A DNA stretch of 64,000 nucleotides, from positions 76,380,095-76,444,094 of the forward strand of contig CM059562.1 of NCBI GenBank assembly GCA_030386875.1. Direction: 5' to 3'. A program made the translations under genes and the position numbers. The DNA comes from Morinoia aosen. Its lineage: Eukaryota > Arthropoda > Malacostraca > Amphipoda > Talitridae. Below the pieces are notes generated by a model that saw only the letters and a program-made list of their open reading frames with translations, had not been told where the DNA came from and searched no databases. Below, piece after piece: positions 1-10,760 of the stretch. Within the stretch, counting starts at the first letter, position 1, and each line of letters opens with the position of its first letter.

Positions 1-140
1 AAAAAGCAGTTTCAGGCTGACTAACCCGGCAAAAGGTAGTTGCGTTGCTAACACATTAGGTTAACCCTTAAAACACGTAGTTTCAAGCCAATTAACCCAG
101 CAGAATGGGATTGCGTAGCTAAAACATAAGGTAAAGTCAC
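1..140. repeat. Two diverged copies of a ~71-bp tandem repeat, cut by the window edge
   Basis: The motif AGTTTCA followed by CTAACCC or TTAACCC, then a GTAGTTGCGT-like stretch and ACATAAGG-like end, occurs from about base 8 and again from about base 79. The copies differ at many positions, so the duplication is old. The first copy starts at the window edge, so the array may continue upstream. Confidence 0.6.
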
Positions 141-800
141 CAAAATTCGTGGGATAGAGTCCCGAAACGTGGCGTCATCTTCAAGCCGTGATTTTTTTTT
201 TTTTGTGCTGACTCGGCACGGGTGACAGAAGCCAAGGAGGTGAGGCCAATAATTTAAATCGTCTGCAAGGTACCAATTTCGCTTGGAAAAGACTAGGGTG
301 AGTCCTGAAATATTCTACGCTCTATCGCAATGTTGTTTACGAGGTGTTGGCGAGTAGTTTATACGAGTAGCCGGCGTGTCGTAACATACTGTTACTCTAA
401 TATTGCACAAGCAAAGTTAAACTCATCATTAACTGTGAGACAAAGTACATTTACTTCCTCTTTGCAGGCAGTGAATCCTGTCTAGCAAATCACAAATAAA
501 AACATTCCTTTATGTAAATCGCGATGAACTTATAACCTAAAGTCACCTGATTTACGATCCACGGCTCTTCTTTACAGCTGACTGTCGTTATCTAAACTTT
601 TCAACTAATTTCGTTGAGCTACTAAAGCTATTTGTAACGCTTGAGAACTTTAACAACAGTAAAAATTTAAATCACCTCACCCCCCATGCAGAACTACCCT
701 GCTCAGAGCTTGTGGCCTTAAAAGTTGTGGGCTAATGAGCATATGGGGCGATATACTTTCAAGTTTGTGAAGTAATTTAAGTATGCAATGAGGAGTAGTT
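141..800. other. AT-rich single-copy DNA, no gene seen
   Basis: I see no long open frame, RNA gene or clear repeat. A run of 12 T lies near 193-204 and a short C run near 680. It is probably intergenic or intronic. Confidence 0.5.
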
Positions 801-942
801 CATTTCACTTGAAAAGATTATCCGGAAGTTAATTTCATTTGAAAAGATTCTTCACAGGATAATGTCATTTGAAGAGATTCTTCATAGGTTAATTTAATTT
901 GAAGAGATTCTTCATAGGTTAATTTAATTTGATGAGATTGTT
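801..942. repeat. ~30-bp minisatellite, about 5 imperfect copies
   Basis: The core TTTGAAAAGATTCTTCA alternates with AGGTTAATTTA-like sequence. Copies start near 801, 830, 860, 890 and 920. The central copies are nearly identical and the outer ones are more diverged, as expected of an array homogenised in its middle. Confidence 0.75.
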
Positions 943-1740
943 TGTTCGTTGAACTTATCCCTAGTTGAAAATCACTGCCGGTACCAGCGCAGATTGGCGC
1001 AGTAACGTTCGGGTGAGAGCAAGTCGCCGCTGTATCTAAAATGCCGGCTAATGCTGATGCATCGCTGCTTAGAACTTTAGCGCTTCACTCAGTGTCTTTT
1101 AGTATATTCAGTAGATTCATTGTGTATTTATATGCAGTATATACGCGTTAAAAGCAACTGCAGTGGTCTAATCGGTAGCCTTGCGAAGTCCCTGCGCAGA
1201 CAGCGAGCTGAATACGGCGCTGATTGACTTCGGACTGCACTAACCCAGAGGCTGTTTTGAATAGGGTCTTCTGCCTGCAGAACTGAGTTCTACTATTGCA
1301 TTCATCACTTGAGTGTAAGATGTTATCGAGTCGAGCGTTTCTTCAAAATCACACTTGCACCTAAACAAGCATCTGAATTTTGTATTTATTTTCATCGCGT
1401 GGAAAGTCCGTAAAATTTTTCTCATGCAGTTTTCAAGCTCACCTTAAAGCTGATATACTGTTTTTTCTAACAATTGCTAGAGTATACACGATTTTTAGCA
1501 CTTTGAAAAATTGAGAAAATTTTAATAACTTCATTAGCATCCGTTCTACTAATTTGAAAACCGTTCCCTTCCATTTCATTTCATAACACTCTAAGCTTAA
1601 GTTCATCCCTTCATTACGATTTACAACTGGGGCCAACCTACCTATAATGAGTTTATATATATATAATATATACCTAATTAACTCATTTTGGGTTTGAAGT
1701 AGCAATCGTCACCAGATATTTTGGAGCAAATTCGCGTTTA
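943..1740. other. Non-coding stretch with a GC-richer island at 960-1080
   Basis: A GC-richer patch at about 965-1080 follows the 30-bp array. The rest is AT-rich. Open frames on the minus strand (1240-1425, 1439-1705) are short and match nothing I recognise. Confidence 0.45.
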
Positions 1741-1875
1741 CTTCTCTTCTCCCTCCAACCTCCCTTCCTCCCCAAGCTTCCCCACGGCTCTTCCTCCCCC
1801 TCCCCTCTCGTTTACTTCCCAAGTTTCCTCCCCCTCCCCTCACGTTTCCATCAACCCTCGCTCCGCTCCTCCCTC
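1741..1875. repeat. Polypyrimidine (C/T) low-complexity tract
   Basis: The plus strand is almost entirely C and T, with a repeated CTTCCTCCCCCTCCCCTC-like core occurring twice around GTTTACTTCC or CACGTTTCC. It is a mirror-like homopyrimidine tract with potential for triplex formation. It leads into a GC-rich island (1876-2050). Confidence 0.8.
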
Positions 1876-2093
1876 AGAGAGGAACACCTCATAACCTCTG
1901 CAGTGAAGGCTTCACTGGAACGGCGCTGCGGCTGTCCAGCAGCCCGCCGCCGCTGCAAGTTTTAGCAAGGGATCAAAATACCAGGATGGTGGCGTCCGAG
2001 TTGCGCGCCTCCTGTAGCTTCTATTTACCCGCGGGTCTGTCAGAATTGCCCCCTCCCACTTACTGATGTGTTCATATTGCTTTCTATATGTGG
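1876..2093. other. GC-rich island
   Basis: A GC-rich patch with GGCGCTGCGG and CAGCCCGCCGCCGCTGC motifs sits between the polypyrimidine tract and the 72-bp array. No open frame of note. Function is unknown. Confidence 0.5.
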
Positions 2094-2377
2094 GTGGGTG
2101 AATGTTGCTTTTGCTTTTAGGTGTGCAGGAAATTTACTTCTATCGAGGTGTACGAAAACTTCTGTGTAGTTAAATGTTGACTTTTCTTTGAGATGGGTGT
2201 GAAATTTAACTCTACACAGATGTGTGAAGAATTCTGTGTGGGTAAATGTTGTTTTCACTTTTAGGTATGAAATTTACTTCTATACCGGTGTCTGAAAGCT
2301 TCTGTTTGGGGTAAATGATTCTTTTGCTTCTAGATAAGTGTAAATTTACTTCGAAACAGATGTGCGAAAATTTCGGG
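2094..2377. repeat. ~72-bp tandem repeat, 4 diverged copies
   Basis: Copies begin near 2094, 2166, 2238 and 2306. Each carries GTAAATGTTG or similar, then a T-rich stretch, then GAAATTTACTTCTA, then a GATGTGTGAA-like segment. Divergence is high but the order of blocks is kept. The minus-strand open frame at 2040-2258 is produced by the repeat. Confidence 0.75.
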
Positions 2378-2691
2378 GCAGGTGTTTAGAATTTTTGTTT
2401 TGTGAGGATGTGTACAAATTTCTCTTCCGTATTGATGTTTTACTACATGCTTTTTTCTTTAGAAAAATTGAACTTTATAATGTTAAAAATCTTTGATGCT
2501 TCGGTCTATGTAGCAACGAAGATAAATTCAGCTCAACGATCCTCTAAATACCAAATTAAAAAAAAAAATAACTCATCCTTTTAGGATTGAGTTATTTCAA
2601 AAATTAATTTTATGTCAATTCTTTCCCTAATAAAAACAAGCAATATTGCGTCCGTACTTTTTAATTACAACCAATTCTTTCGTCAAAGAAA

Positions 2692-3009
2692 ATGTACTCG
2701 AGCTCTTTTAAAACCTCCGTTGATTTGGTGCAGCCTGTAGCAGTGCAGCACAGCCTTCCTCTCACGTGCCGATCATTTCATCAAAGTTTGAGTGAGCTCA
2801 CCAGTTTGGATGATTCTTCGATCCAAATTCATGAAGTTTCTCCTCTGGCCTTCTATGAATGTTTGATTGCATATCTAGCTTTAGCACAAACAAATTCGGA
2901 GGCGTTTTATAAGTTAGGCTCCAAGAAAATGCATGAACTTGATGAAAAAAAGTCTACGGAGCCTCCCTTGAACTATATTTTTAGCCCCAGGTCAAGACGA
3001 ACGCTCTGA
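2692..3009 (+). CDS. Unassigned open frame, 105 codons
   Basis: An ATG-to-stop frame whose product is not repetitive and has mixed polar composition, with no signal peptide, membrane segment or motif I recognise. It is in the same reading frame as the 189-codon frame that starts 33 bases further on; two stop codons separate them. A CAG-GTCAAG donor-like site lies near 2988-2996, so an exon ending there is conceivable but untested. It could equally be chance. I assign no function. Confidence 0.12.
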   Translation: MYSSSFKTSVDLVQPVAVQHSLPLTCRSFHQSLSELTSLDDSSIQIHEVSPLAFYECLIAYLALAQTNSEAFYKLGSKKMHELDEKKSTEPPLNYIFSPRSRRTL

Positions 3010-3042
3010 ATCAACGATTAATCTTCAAACATAAAACCTTAA

Positions 3043-3612
3043 ATGCAGTTTTCAGCCCTTCGAATCAGTGTAGCATATTTAAACATATTTCTATTCAATC
3101 GAGCTTTGAATTTACTGGAAATTTTATCGAGTACATGCATGACAGCAAATCATTTCCGCAGACATTGGTCTAAAGTATTAAATTCTGCACCCCAGCGTCG
3201 ACCATCCGTCTCTTACTCCAGCCCAAACGTGCTACTTTTCAAAAGTTCCCTCGAGAATTCTCAGGACTTCACGAGTGCATCTCACCCTGCTCTTAGAAGT
3301 CTGGAAGCGCATCTTCTGCGCTGTGAATTAAACCTCGACTTCAACGGATGTCGTCTCCAAGAAGCTGCGTTGGGTGCCACCTGCTCTGAACATGAGGGCA
3401 AAACTAATCTCATTATTAGCTCCTCGGCCTCCAAATACGCCAGATTTGTCTTCATAAAGCTCAAAATTATTGAAGTTGTTCAAGTGTTTTGCGAGAAACC
3501 GGCACGTACTGTAGGGAAATTCTTAGAAAGTGTCTACAACCTCAAGCTGTCGTGTTTTAAGGTGTGCTCTTCAAAATTAATGCTTAATTTTAGATGTCAA
3601 CTGAAATTGTAG
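3043..3612 (+). CDS. Unassigned open frame, 189 codons; longest non-repetitive frame in the window
   Basis: The frame runs from ATG at 3043 to TAG at 3610-3612. The N-terminal 25 residues are hydrophobic (residues near 8-20 include VAYLNIFLF), followed by a Ser-rich middle (residues 48-85), a Cys-containing segment around 93-117, and a Lys/Phe/Val-rich tail. I recognise no domain. A frame this long is unlikely by chance at any single place in AT-rich DNA, but 64 kb offers many trials. It could be a coding exon, a decayed gene or chance. No neighbouring gene gives context. Confidence 0.18.
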   Translation: MQFSALRISVAYLNIFLFNRALNLLEILSSTCMTANHFRRHWSKVLNSAPQRRPSVSYSSPNVLLFKSSLENSQDFTSASHPALRSLEAHLLRCELNLDFNGCRLQEAALGATCSEHEGKTNLIISSSASKYARFVFIKLKIIEVVQVFCEKPARTVGKFLESVYNLKLSCFKVCSSKLMLNFRCQLKL

Positions 3613-5529
3613 GTATTTGTGCTCTTTCTGAACCTTTTAGGGTGATTTAGTGAGAATGAAAAAAAAGAAGAGTTTTTATCCGTTTTTTCAGTTGACATAT
3701 TTTCATTGCATGAGATATTTGACGCAATGTTTTGGTCTTTTGGAGCCACAAAATGGTTTTCAACTCAAGAAAATCCGCTTAGTTATTCAAACTAGCAGCA
3801 AAATAAGAATATTTCCTCATATTTTAAACTTATTTGAGCAGACGAAGTTTATACAGAAGAAATCAAACGCTTCAGAGCTATAAATGTATTTGAATATCTC
3901 TGAGTAATATCATGGGTCATGGGTAAATCATGGTAAAATAACGAAGTGATCATCATTTATCATACGTTTTTGATATATTTTTTTGCTCAATTTTTATGGT
4001 CTTGAAAGTCTTTACTGTTACTCCCATCTTACTAACGCAACAAAAAGTATAAACATGAGTACTTAAGTGAGTTAAACATATATTTCCCATGACGACACCT
4101 GTTGTCTTAGCAGATGTCCACTTTGCTTAAATAGAAAATTCACTAAAAATTCAAAGCGAAGAAAATAAAAACAAAATTAGTCAGTTCTGTAAACTACAAA
4201 GTATAATCAATCTAACGCAAGCACGGAACCACGATCCACACTAAATTTCAGCATATTCCAAGTATTCCAGACACCTGTTGCCATTTAGGTGCCCGTTTGT
4301 ACTTCAGAATTTACTTTGATAAGCATTTCCATATTTCAACCCAAAGAAAAATTACGCTCGTTTTCATTTATGTTGTGGTTATTTTGATAGAGGGAAGTTG
4401 ATCACTCAAGCTTCTGGTACTGGGGTTTCAAAAATTTGCATGTGCACCAATTAAACTTTCCATTCTTCTGTTGTAAGAGGAAGACTTAAATACGGACTAT
4501 CCATGTACTCATTGTAAATAAACACAGACTTTTGAATTTGTGCATTTCCTAGATAAATTTACAAATGCGCGCTACTATTCCATTGAAAGTCTAAGTCGGT
4601 TCCCTCTAAATTTACCTTGGGCGATAGAATTCAGCGCAGTGAGAGAGAGCTCTAGGACTGACATCTGGTTTTTGCCATCCTCCTCCGAATGGAAATCTGA
4701 AGGAGCGTTTGCAGCGCATTTATCGTCCCTCTTCTACCTGTTGCTCGCCCCTCACACCTTCTCGAGGGTAGACTCCTGATCTAGACTTGGGATTTTGACG
4801 CCTCGTGAAATGTTCTTGGAGAAAATTTCTCCGCCATTGCAACGAAATCTGCTGTCGTGTTGATAGAGCTGAGGTTAAAAAAGTTGCTGGTTGGCGAAGA
4901 GGAGGCAGAGACAGGAAGAAAAAATGAACTAAAAGATAAAACTGATCGATAGTGAAAGCTAAACTTTGAAAAATAAGCGTACAACTCATGATGTTAGAAA
5001 AAGAAGTCTTTCCAATGGAGAAAACATGCAAGTTCACAAGAATGACGAAGAACTAATTTATTTGTGATGCGTATTTGAAAACGCTATAAAATTTCCTTAG
5101 AATTTTAGTAGAGAACCTGATGGATTTCCCACTAATTTATTAATAGAGAATTCAGGCTCATCCATTTGTTCACGAGGTAGATCCAAAAATTGAGAGCACA
5201 AAGGCAGGGAATTAAATTACCTCAAATTCTTCAAAAAAGAGCCTGTAAATGAACAAAATCGTTGGTTGAGACCAAAATGCCGAGCAAAATTTAAGTGCCG
5301 AGTAATGAGCAAAAAAATGCCAAAATAATGAATTTTTTTGTAGTCACTCCACTGCACTAAAATATCGCAACTGTTCTTCGATAACAAGACAAAGTCTGCT
5401 CTGGAGCAGGAAGTTGGCAACTTCGTTGGTCGACATAGCGAAGACAGAGAGACAAAAAAAAGCATGAAGGAAGTTTGAGAGCTTCAGAAGAAGTTTGTCA
5501 AAGGACGTTAATGGCATTGACCAGGCCTT

Positions 5530-5758
5530 TTAACCCTTTAACGCCCACATTTTTATACTCATATTACCGTTATGACAACCACTATCACTAAACCGACACT
5601 GGCATTAGGTAGTCACTGTTATCAAGATGGGGAAGGAACTGCCACTATGCAGTGAAGTTCAAAGGACACATTAGTGAACAAATTGAATAAGAAATACGAT
5701 ATATTATTGTTATTTTTGAAAGAGGTCGAAATAGTCCAGTGGGGCAGTAAAGGGTTAA
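5530..5758. mobile_element. piggyBac-type MITE, copy 1 (229 bp, TTAA-flanked)
   Basis: TTAA lies at 5530-5533 and at 5755-5758. Just inside are terminal inverted repeats: CCCTTTAACGCCCAC on the left, and on the right a sequence whose reverse complement is CCCTTTACTGCCCCAC. Copy 2 at 20497-20725 is in the same orientation, has the same length, and differs at roughly 16-20 positions. TTAA target duplication with ends beginning CCC is the known hallmark of piggyBac-superfamily elements. The interior has no transposase frame, so the element is non-autonomous. The superfamily call rests on termini only. Confidence 0.85.
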
Positions 5759-6705
5759 AGTTTAACGTGGTATTTTTCGTCGCAAAATTGAAAGAAAATT
5801 TTCCACATTATTTAAGCCTCCTCGGTTAAATGTCTCCTGCACTGCTCAATCAGTGAGTGCACTGTGGTATGTATTGTCTTAATTTTAACGACCGTACTGT
5901 AGTCAGAACTCTTTCTGAGAGCTGATTCAATTATCAAGTTAACTAAAAAGCAATAAATGGCTCGAAATAACTTTCTGCTGCAGACTGTAACTGAATTCCG
6001 TTATAAAGTTTTATTTTACCCTCGTGCTTAATACTGAGAAAGAGATCCCTCTAAAATGTGCTTATAGCTTCAATAAGAGAGCCTTGTATATAAGTGAAGC
6101 ACTTCCCTGCTACATAACACACACAGTGTTCAGGGTTCAAAAACACATAGCAATGATTCATAATACAAAAGAATTCATAATACATAAAACATAAGAATTA
6201 AAAGTCAACAAAAATAATAACAGAAAACGAAAAATACTAGCCAACGTTGACAGCAAACTTTCTATTTTTTCAACATAGAGCAAGAGATAAGATACGTTGA
6301 TGTCGAGATGTGATGGTATTGGTATGAAAAACTTTAAGCTGTGCACCAAAACGCAAGTAACGTCCGATGGTGCGGTGAGGGCAGCCTGATCTACACACTC
6401 ACAGGTCAACACTCGAGCGGAATATAAGCGATGTTTTCCAGTTTAATTCAATTTGAGGAGCGCGGACATTGCTTCCAATGTTATTGGTGAAACATCAATT
6501 GTTGAGGCGCAAATCAATGTTGTCTTTGCAGGAGGGGTGCACTGGAGGGTATTTACTGCACAAACACCGTGTTGGCGCGGTGCAACTTCCCGGCGCTGAG
6601 TAAACGCGCTATGTTGAGCCGTGTACTCAACCTCAGCTCTGCGTCGCTGCACTTAATTTATGACATTTACATTTATGAGCGCAAGTCTAATGGAGTTCTT
6701 GTGAT
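5759..6705. other. Single-copy DNA, no gene seen
   Basis: AT-rich to about 6400, then a GC-richer patch at about 6410-6650. Minus-strand frames at 6158-6412 and 6443-6652 are short and unassigned. Confidence 0.4.
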
Positions 6706-6930
6706 GGAGTGATTGGTCAATTTAGGGGAGTACTAACATCTGATGAAGTACGTGCAACGAATCTCGCGAATGAAGGGATTGGCAATGAATGTAGGGATTC
6801 ACCAAATAAAAGAATATCAACTTCTGATGAAGTACGTGCAACGAATCCTCCGGAAGGAATTCTAGCGAATAGAGTGATTGGCCAAATAATAGGAGTATTA
6901 TCTGATGAATTTCATGCAACGAATCGGGCG
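6706..6930. repeat. ~80-90-bp tandem repeat, 3 diverged copies
   Basis: The block CTGATGAAGTACGTGCAACG occurs at about 6740 and again at about 6824; a third form, CTGATGAATTTCATGCAACG, follows at about 6902. Each is preceded by a GATTGGYCAA or GATTCACCAA segment and an AAT or AGGAGTA segment. The open frames crossing this region on both strands (6709-7017 plus, 6722-6967 minus) are explained by the repeat. Confidence 0.7.
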
Positions 6931-9085
6931 GAGTATGCCAGTACTTCACGCAAATGCTACACAGCATCTAACATAATTCCGACGCTGCACCTGTTATTTA
7001 CTATGGCTGAAAAATAGTAGAAATTTTAGCGCAGTTATGTGATGCTTAGGAGTTGAGATAACCACTCCTGTAGCTTGCGTATAACAAGTTTATGCGCACA
7101 TTTAGGCATGGGACGAACTAAATTATAAGAGCAGCGAAATAAAGTCAATGAGGTTATGCTACCATTTCTCAATTCTACTAAATGAGTGAAATCTGGTGTA
7201 ATATTTAACCGTAATCTTTTTTTTACGTTATGGCTAATTATTCTTCAGTAAATGTTCTTATAACCAGAACTACAAGCTCCAGCTTGCCGCAAAAGCGTAG
7301 TTCAGCTTGCGTAAAGGAATTTTTTTCACAAGTTTTCCGCTGATGTTCTTTGTATCTTTCGCTAGAATTGAATAATGACATGCAAAGAAAAACATGCCAA
7401 GTTGCCCATTCTCGAATTATCCCCAAGCCCCCTGTCATCAGGCCCTAATCACGCACAGGCAACCAAGAAACACATTTACAGTCAGCTATTTTTACGCACA
7501 GTCCCACTACGTTCATATTAACATCGCATTAACATCAGTACGTTCATATCTCTATGAGTGGCTATTATGTGAGGGCGAGCCCAAGCTTTACACTTCAGGA
7601 TAGATCAAGCTGAAAATTCATTTGGTTGAGATCAGGCGCTGAGAGAGGACATATTTTTTTTCTTAGAAACTTTGAAGACTGGCCCAGACGCAATTGATGC
7701 TTTATTTTGATGTGTGAAATGGCGTGCTGTCTTGTTGAAGTTCGAACAGCTGGTTTTTGAAATACTTTTAAAAATTTTTAAGCGTGAGTGTGAAAATTTG
7801 TTCGATGACTTACTGCTCAGTTTCTTAGCTTAAACAAAAAGAAGTAGTATTTCTGTGTGTCTGAGATGGCAGCCCGCAGCAGGACTGAGAGAGGCTTATG
7901 ACATCTGAAAATGTTTCTGCGTGAGACTGGAATGTGTGCAATGGTCTTTTTCAGCTCTCTCTAATTCTGGCTTTTGAACTTTACCTCAGTTGTGACAAGT
8001 GTCTCATGTGAAGACAGGATGCCATTTGAGAGTGCCATCCCATGATATCGTTCGAGAGAACGTTGCTATTAGTAGTATTCTTTCTTTTTCAAGGATTCTG
8101 AATTGATGGAGCTTTTACACTTTGAATGGTTACATGTTCAAGTTTTTTCTGATGTTCTACTATGCATTTTTACTCAAATTAAATAATGTGATTAACCTTT
8201 GTATCATCCACTTCTGGGTTTCATATGGCATTTTTTTCGATCGTTTTTGATCAACACAGGTGGTTTTTAAACAAATAAATGAAAATCTTATCGAATATGT
8301 CTCAATGGCATTTTTTATTAACTATGCATTTGAGGAACAAATTTATAAGTTATTGAATTCCCAAAGAGTGCCGGTAGATATAACATTATTCGCGTTTATT
8401 ATAATCACAAAAAGTTGCTTGTGACTCTGTTCAAACATATTAGGATTATGGTACAATGCACAACAATTTTGAAAGTATTCTTAGTTTTCCGTGCAATTTC
8501 CTGTTTTCTCACATTTCAACGTAGACCAGAAAATATAAAAAATATCCCTCATCTCGCAGATCATACAGAGCTGACTCGAACACGGGGCCACGCAAATAAT
8601 GGAGCGCTGAAATTTATGAACTTCAAAAGTTTCTCCTCTACGAGGTATCAAAAAAGGAGAAATTGTTGGAATATTATATAGGCCTAGAAAATAATATAAC
8701 CGGTCAGAGTTCTAGAACTGATATCTTAAGTTAGATTTGTCAATCACTTATGTTCTGTTACATGTGTAATATATTTTTGTGAACAAACTAAGCAATTTTC
8801 TCTCCGATTATCTCTGTAACGTTCATATTTTTCACAAACATTAGCATCAATGTTTGTCCCATTTAAAGATAACATTGGAAATGTGCTACTGAACGATTTT
8901 CATACGGATGTAGATGCAAGTCCGGCAGCAATGTATATTCAGAACACTTATGGGGATGATGTTGAGAATAAAAGAAGTTACAAGAAGTGGTGGAAGAAAA
9001 AGTGGTGATTTCAGTTTAAAATATGAGCCAAAGAAAGGTCTTTTGCAACACTTGATTCCGACCAGTTGAATGTTCTTGTGTCCGA
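6931..9085. other. AT-rich single-copy DNA, no gene seen
   Basis: No recognisable gene, RNA or mobile element. Open frames are all under 90 codons and none resembles a known family. Confidence 0.45.
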
Positions 9086-9335
9086 GACCCTTATCGTCGC
9101 CACAATGGAAGACCCTTATCGTCGCCACAATGGAAGACCCTTATCGTCGCCACAATGGAAGACCCTTATCGTCGCCACAATGGAAGACCCTTATCGTCGC
9201 CACAATGGAAGACCCTTATCGTCGCCACAATGGAAGACCCTTATCGTCGCCACAATGGAAGACCCTTATCGTCGCCACAATGGAAGACCCTTATCGTCGC
9301 CACAATGGAAGACCCTTATCGTCGCCACAATGGAA
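9086..9335. repeat. 25-bp minisatellite, exactly 10 copies, apparently identical
   Basis: The unit begins GACCCTTATCGTCGCCACAA and repeats every 25 bases from 9086 to 9335, with no difference seen between copies. Such uniformity suggests recent expansion. Because 25 is one more than a multiple of three and the unit lacks stops, all three plus frames stay open and encode the same 25-residue repeat in shifted phase (frames at 9066-9350, 9070-9342 and 9155-9403). These frames are by-products of the array and are not annotated as genes. Confidence 0.98.
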
Positions 9336-10460
9336 GTTATAGGACAATAAAACAACGCCCATGCAACCTGCTTTTGAATCTATTTGTTCCGAGGACTACA
9401 TAATCATTTTAGGGGACTTAGGTTAACAACAAAAAAGGAGATTGGAAAAGTTGCATATGTATTTTGATTCTAAACCTACAGAATTTACGATCGAGGCATT
9501 TATGAGTTTGTAGGAAAGTGGTATGAGGTCACTGAAAGCAATGGAGAATATGTTAGTGAATAGAAAACACATACTCATTGGCTTATTCATTTTTACGCAA
9601 GATCTTTAAATCGGAGATTACTGTTGCACTAGCTTGATATTTACATATACATTCACCTACTAAGCATTTTAGACATATAATATTAGTTACACGGATTAAT
9701 ATACTATATTGAACTTATGTTCGTCTAATATAAGTACTAAAAAATTTGGTTCCACGTTGACATGGATTTTTCACGTTCACGATGCGTACCAACACTCGAG
9801 TCGCAGTCTCTGGTGCTGGCTGTAACCGCTGCTAGTTTGTCGTAGTCAGCAATATTGAAAAAAACATTAACTGGATCGTGCCTTCGTTTAGTTTTGAGTA
9901 TATATGAAAATTGAGTTAGTGACTACTTGTCGGTCAGCAGCATTATGAAAATCCCTTCAGTGGCTACCGGTGCCCCCCGTCGCAGTCAAAGTGTTAAAGC
10001 ATCCATAAAGCTTCAGCCAGCAATAAAGTTGGAGTAAAGAACAACACTGTCCACAGCCGGTGTTCAATTTACAACTGCATCACGAATACTTCGTTGGCTG
10101 ACCAATGTTGGTTTGCCGATGTTGGCTGACCAGTTCCAAGCAGGCTTCACTCAATTAGTGAAGACTTGCTAGAAGTTTGACTTGGCGTATCGAGTTCCCA
10201 AACGGCAACCATCCTGCTCTAGCTTTGAATACAAGCCTCTATAGTCTCTCTTGGTGTTCATTGATCGTACTCATTCCAGACGGGATTTCAGCATGACCAA
10301 TCAGTTCGTGGGTTAGAAAGTAAGAGTAGAAGCAAATAAAACACCTGGAAACCTGAATGACATGCAAATGAGTTCCAAAAATCGTGCATAATTCCTATAT
10401 AACCCAACTACATTAAAATCAATCTACAGCAGTTTCATTGCCACAGATTAGATATTGTTA
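9336..10460. other. Single-copy DNA with a possible decayed MITE
   Basis: AT-rich to about 9760. A GC-richer segment at 9775-9995 ends with CGCAGTCAAAGTGTTAAAG, which recalls one end of known piggyBac-type MITEs, but the opposite end matches poorly and no second TTAA is clear. No gene seen. Confidence 0.35.
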
Positions 10461-10600
10461 CCTTCTTTTTTATTCATTTCTTTCTCTCGTTCTTTCTCTC
10501 TTTCTTTATTTATTTCTTTCTTTCATTCGTTTTTTCTCTCTTCCTTTCTTTATTTCTTTATTTCTTTCGTTCTTTCCTTCTTTCTTTCTTTCTTTCTTCC
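10461..10600. repeat. TTTC-rich pyrimidine microsatellite
   Basis: A degenerate (TTTC)n/(TTTA)n tract on the plus strand, ending in five consecutive TTTC-type units. The open frames that cross it (10438-10737 and 10455-10763) encode Phe/Leu/Ser runs and are by-products. Confidence 0.9.
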
Positions 10601-10760
10601 AGCAGAGACGGCCGGCACCGGTGCGTGCAGACCTGCATTCAGCGGACGAGTTAAGGCTGAGAATTCAACTGCGGAGAGCGCATTTACTCAAGTCGAGAGC
10701 GCATTTATTCGCTCGCAGCGAGAGGCCGGTGAGATAGCAGGCGTCGTGTGCGCAGGTCAA
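10601..10760. other. GC-rich island abutting the TTTC tract
   Basis: The sequence changes abruptly to GC-rich, with ACGGCCGGCACCGGTGCG and a repeated GAGAGCGCATTTAYTC motif (two copies about 24 bases apart). No gene assigned. It is one of several GC islands directly beside arrays in this window. Confidence 0.5.

Larger units (their letters stand above)
2378..5529. other. AT-rich DNA containing two unassigned open frames
   Basis: Mostly single-copy. The only notable frames are at 2692-3009 and 3043-3612 on the plus strand (listed separately). A somewhat GC-richer patch lies at about 4600-4800. No exon, RNA gene or mobile element is recognisable. Confidence 0.4.

Noticed and set aside
1171..1230. 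TGGTCTAATCGG, which fits a Pol III A box (tRNA or SINE head)
   Set aside because: No B box (GGTTCGANNCC) follows at tRNA or SINE distance and no tRNA cloverleaf can be drawn.
9775..9998. Possible third MITE ending in CGCAGTCAAAGTGTTAAA
   Set aside because: The right end recalls piggyBac-type MITE termini, but the left end matches poorly and a second TTAA is not clear. Kept only as a note in the annotation of that stretch.
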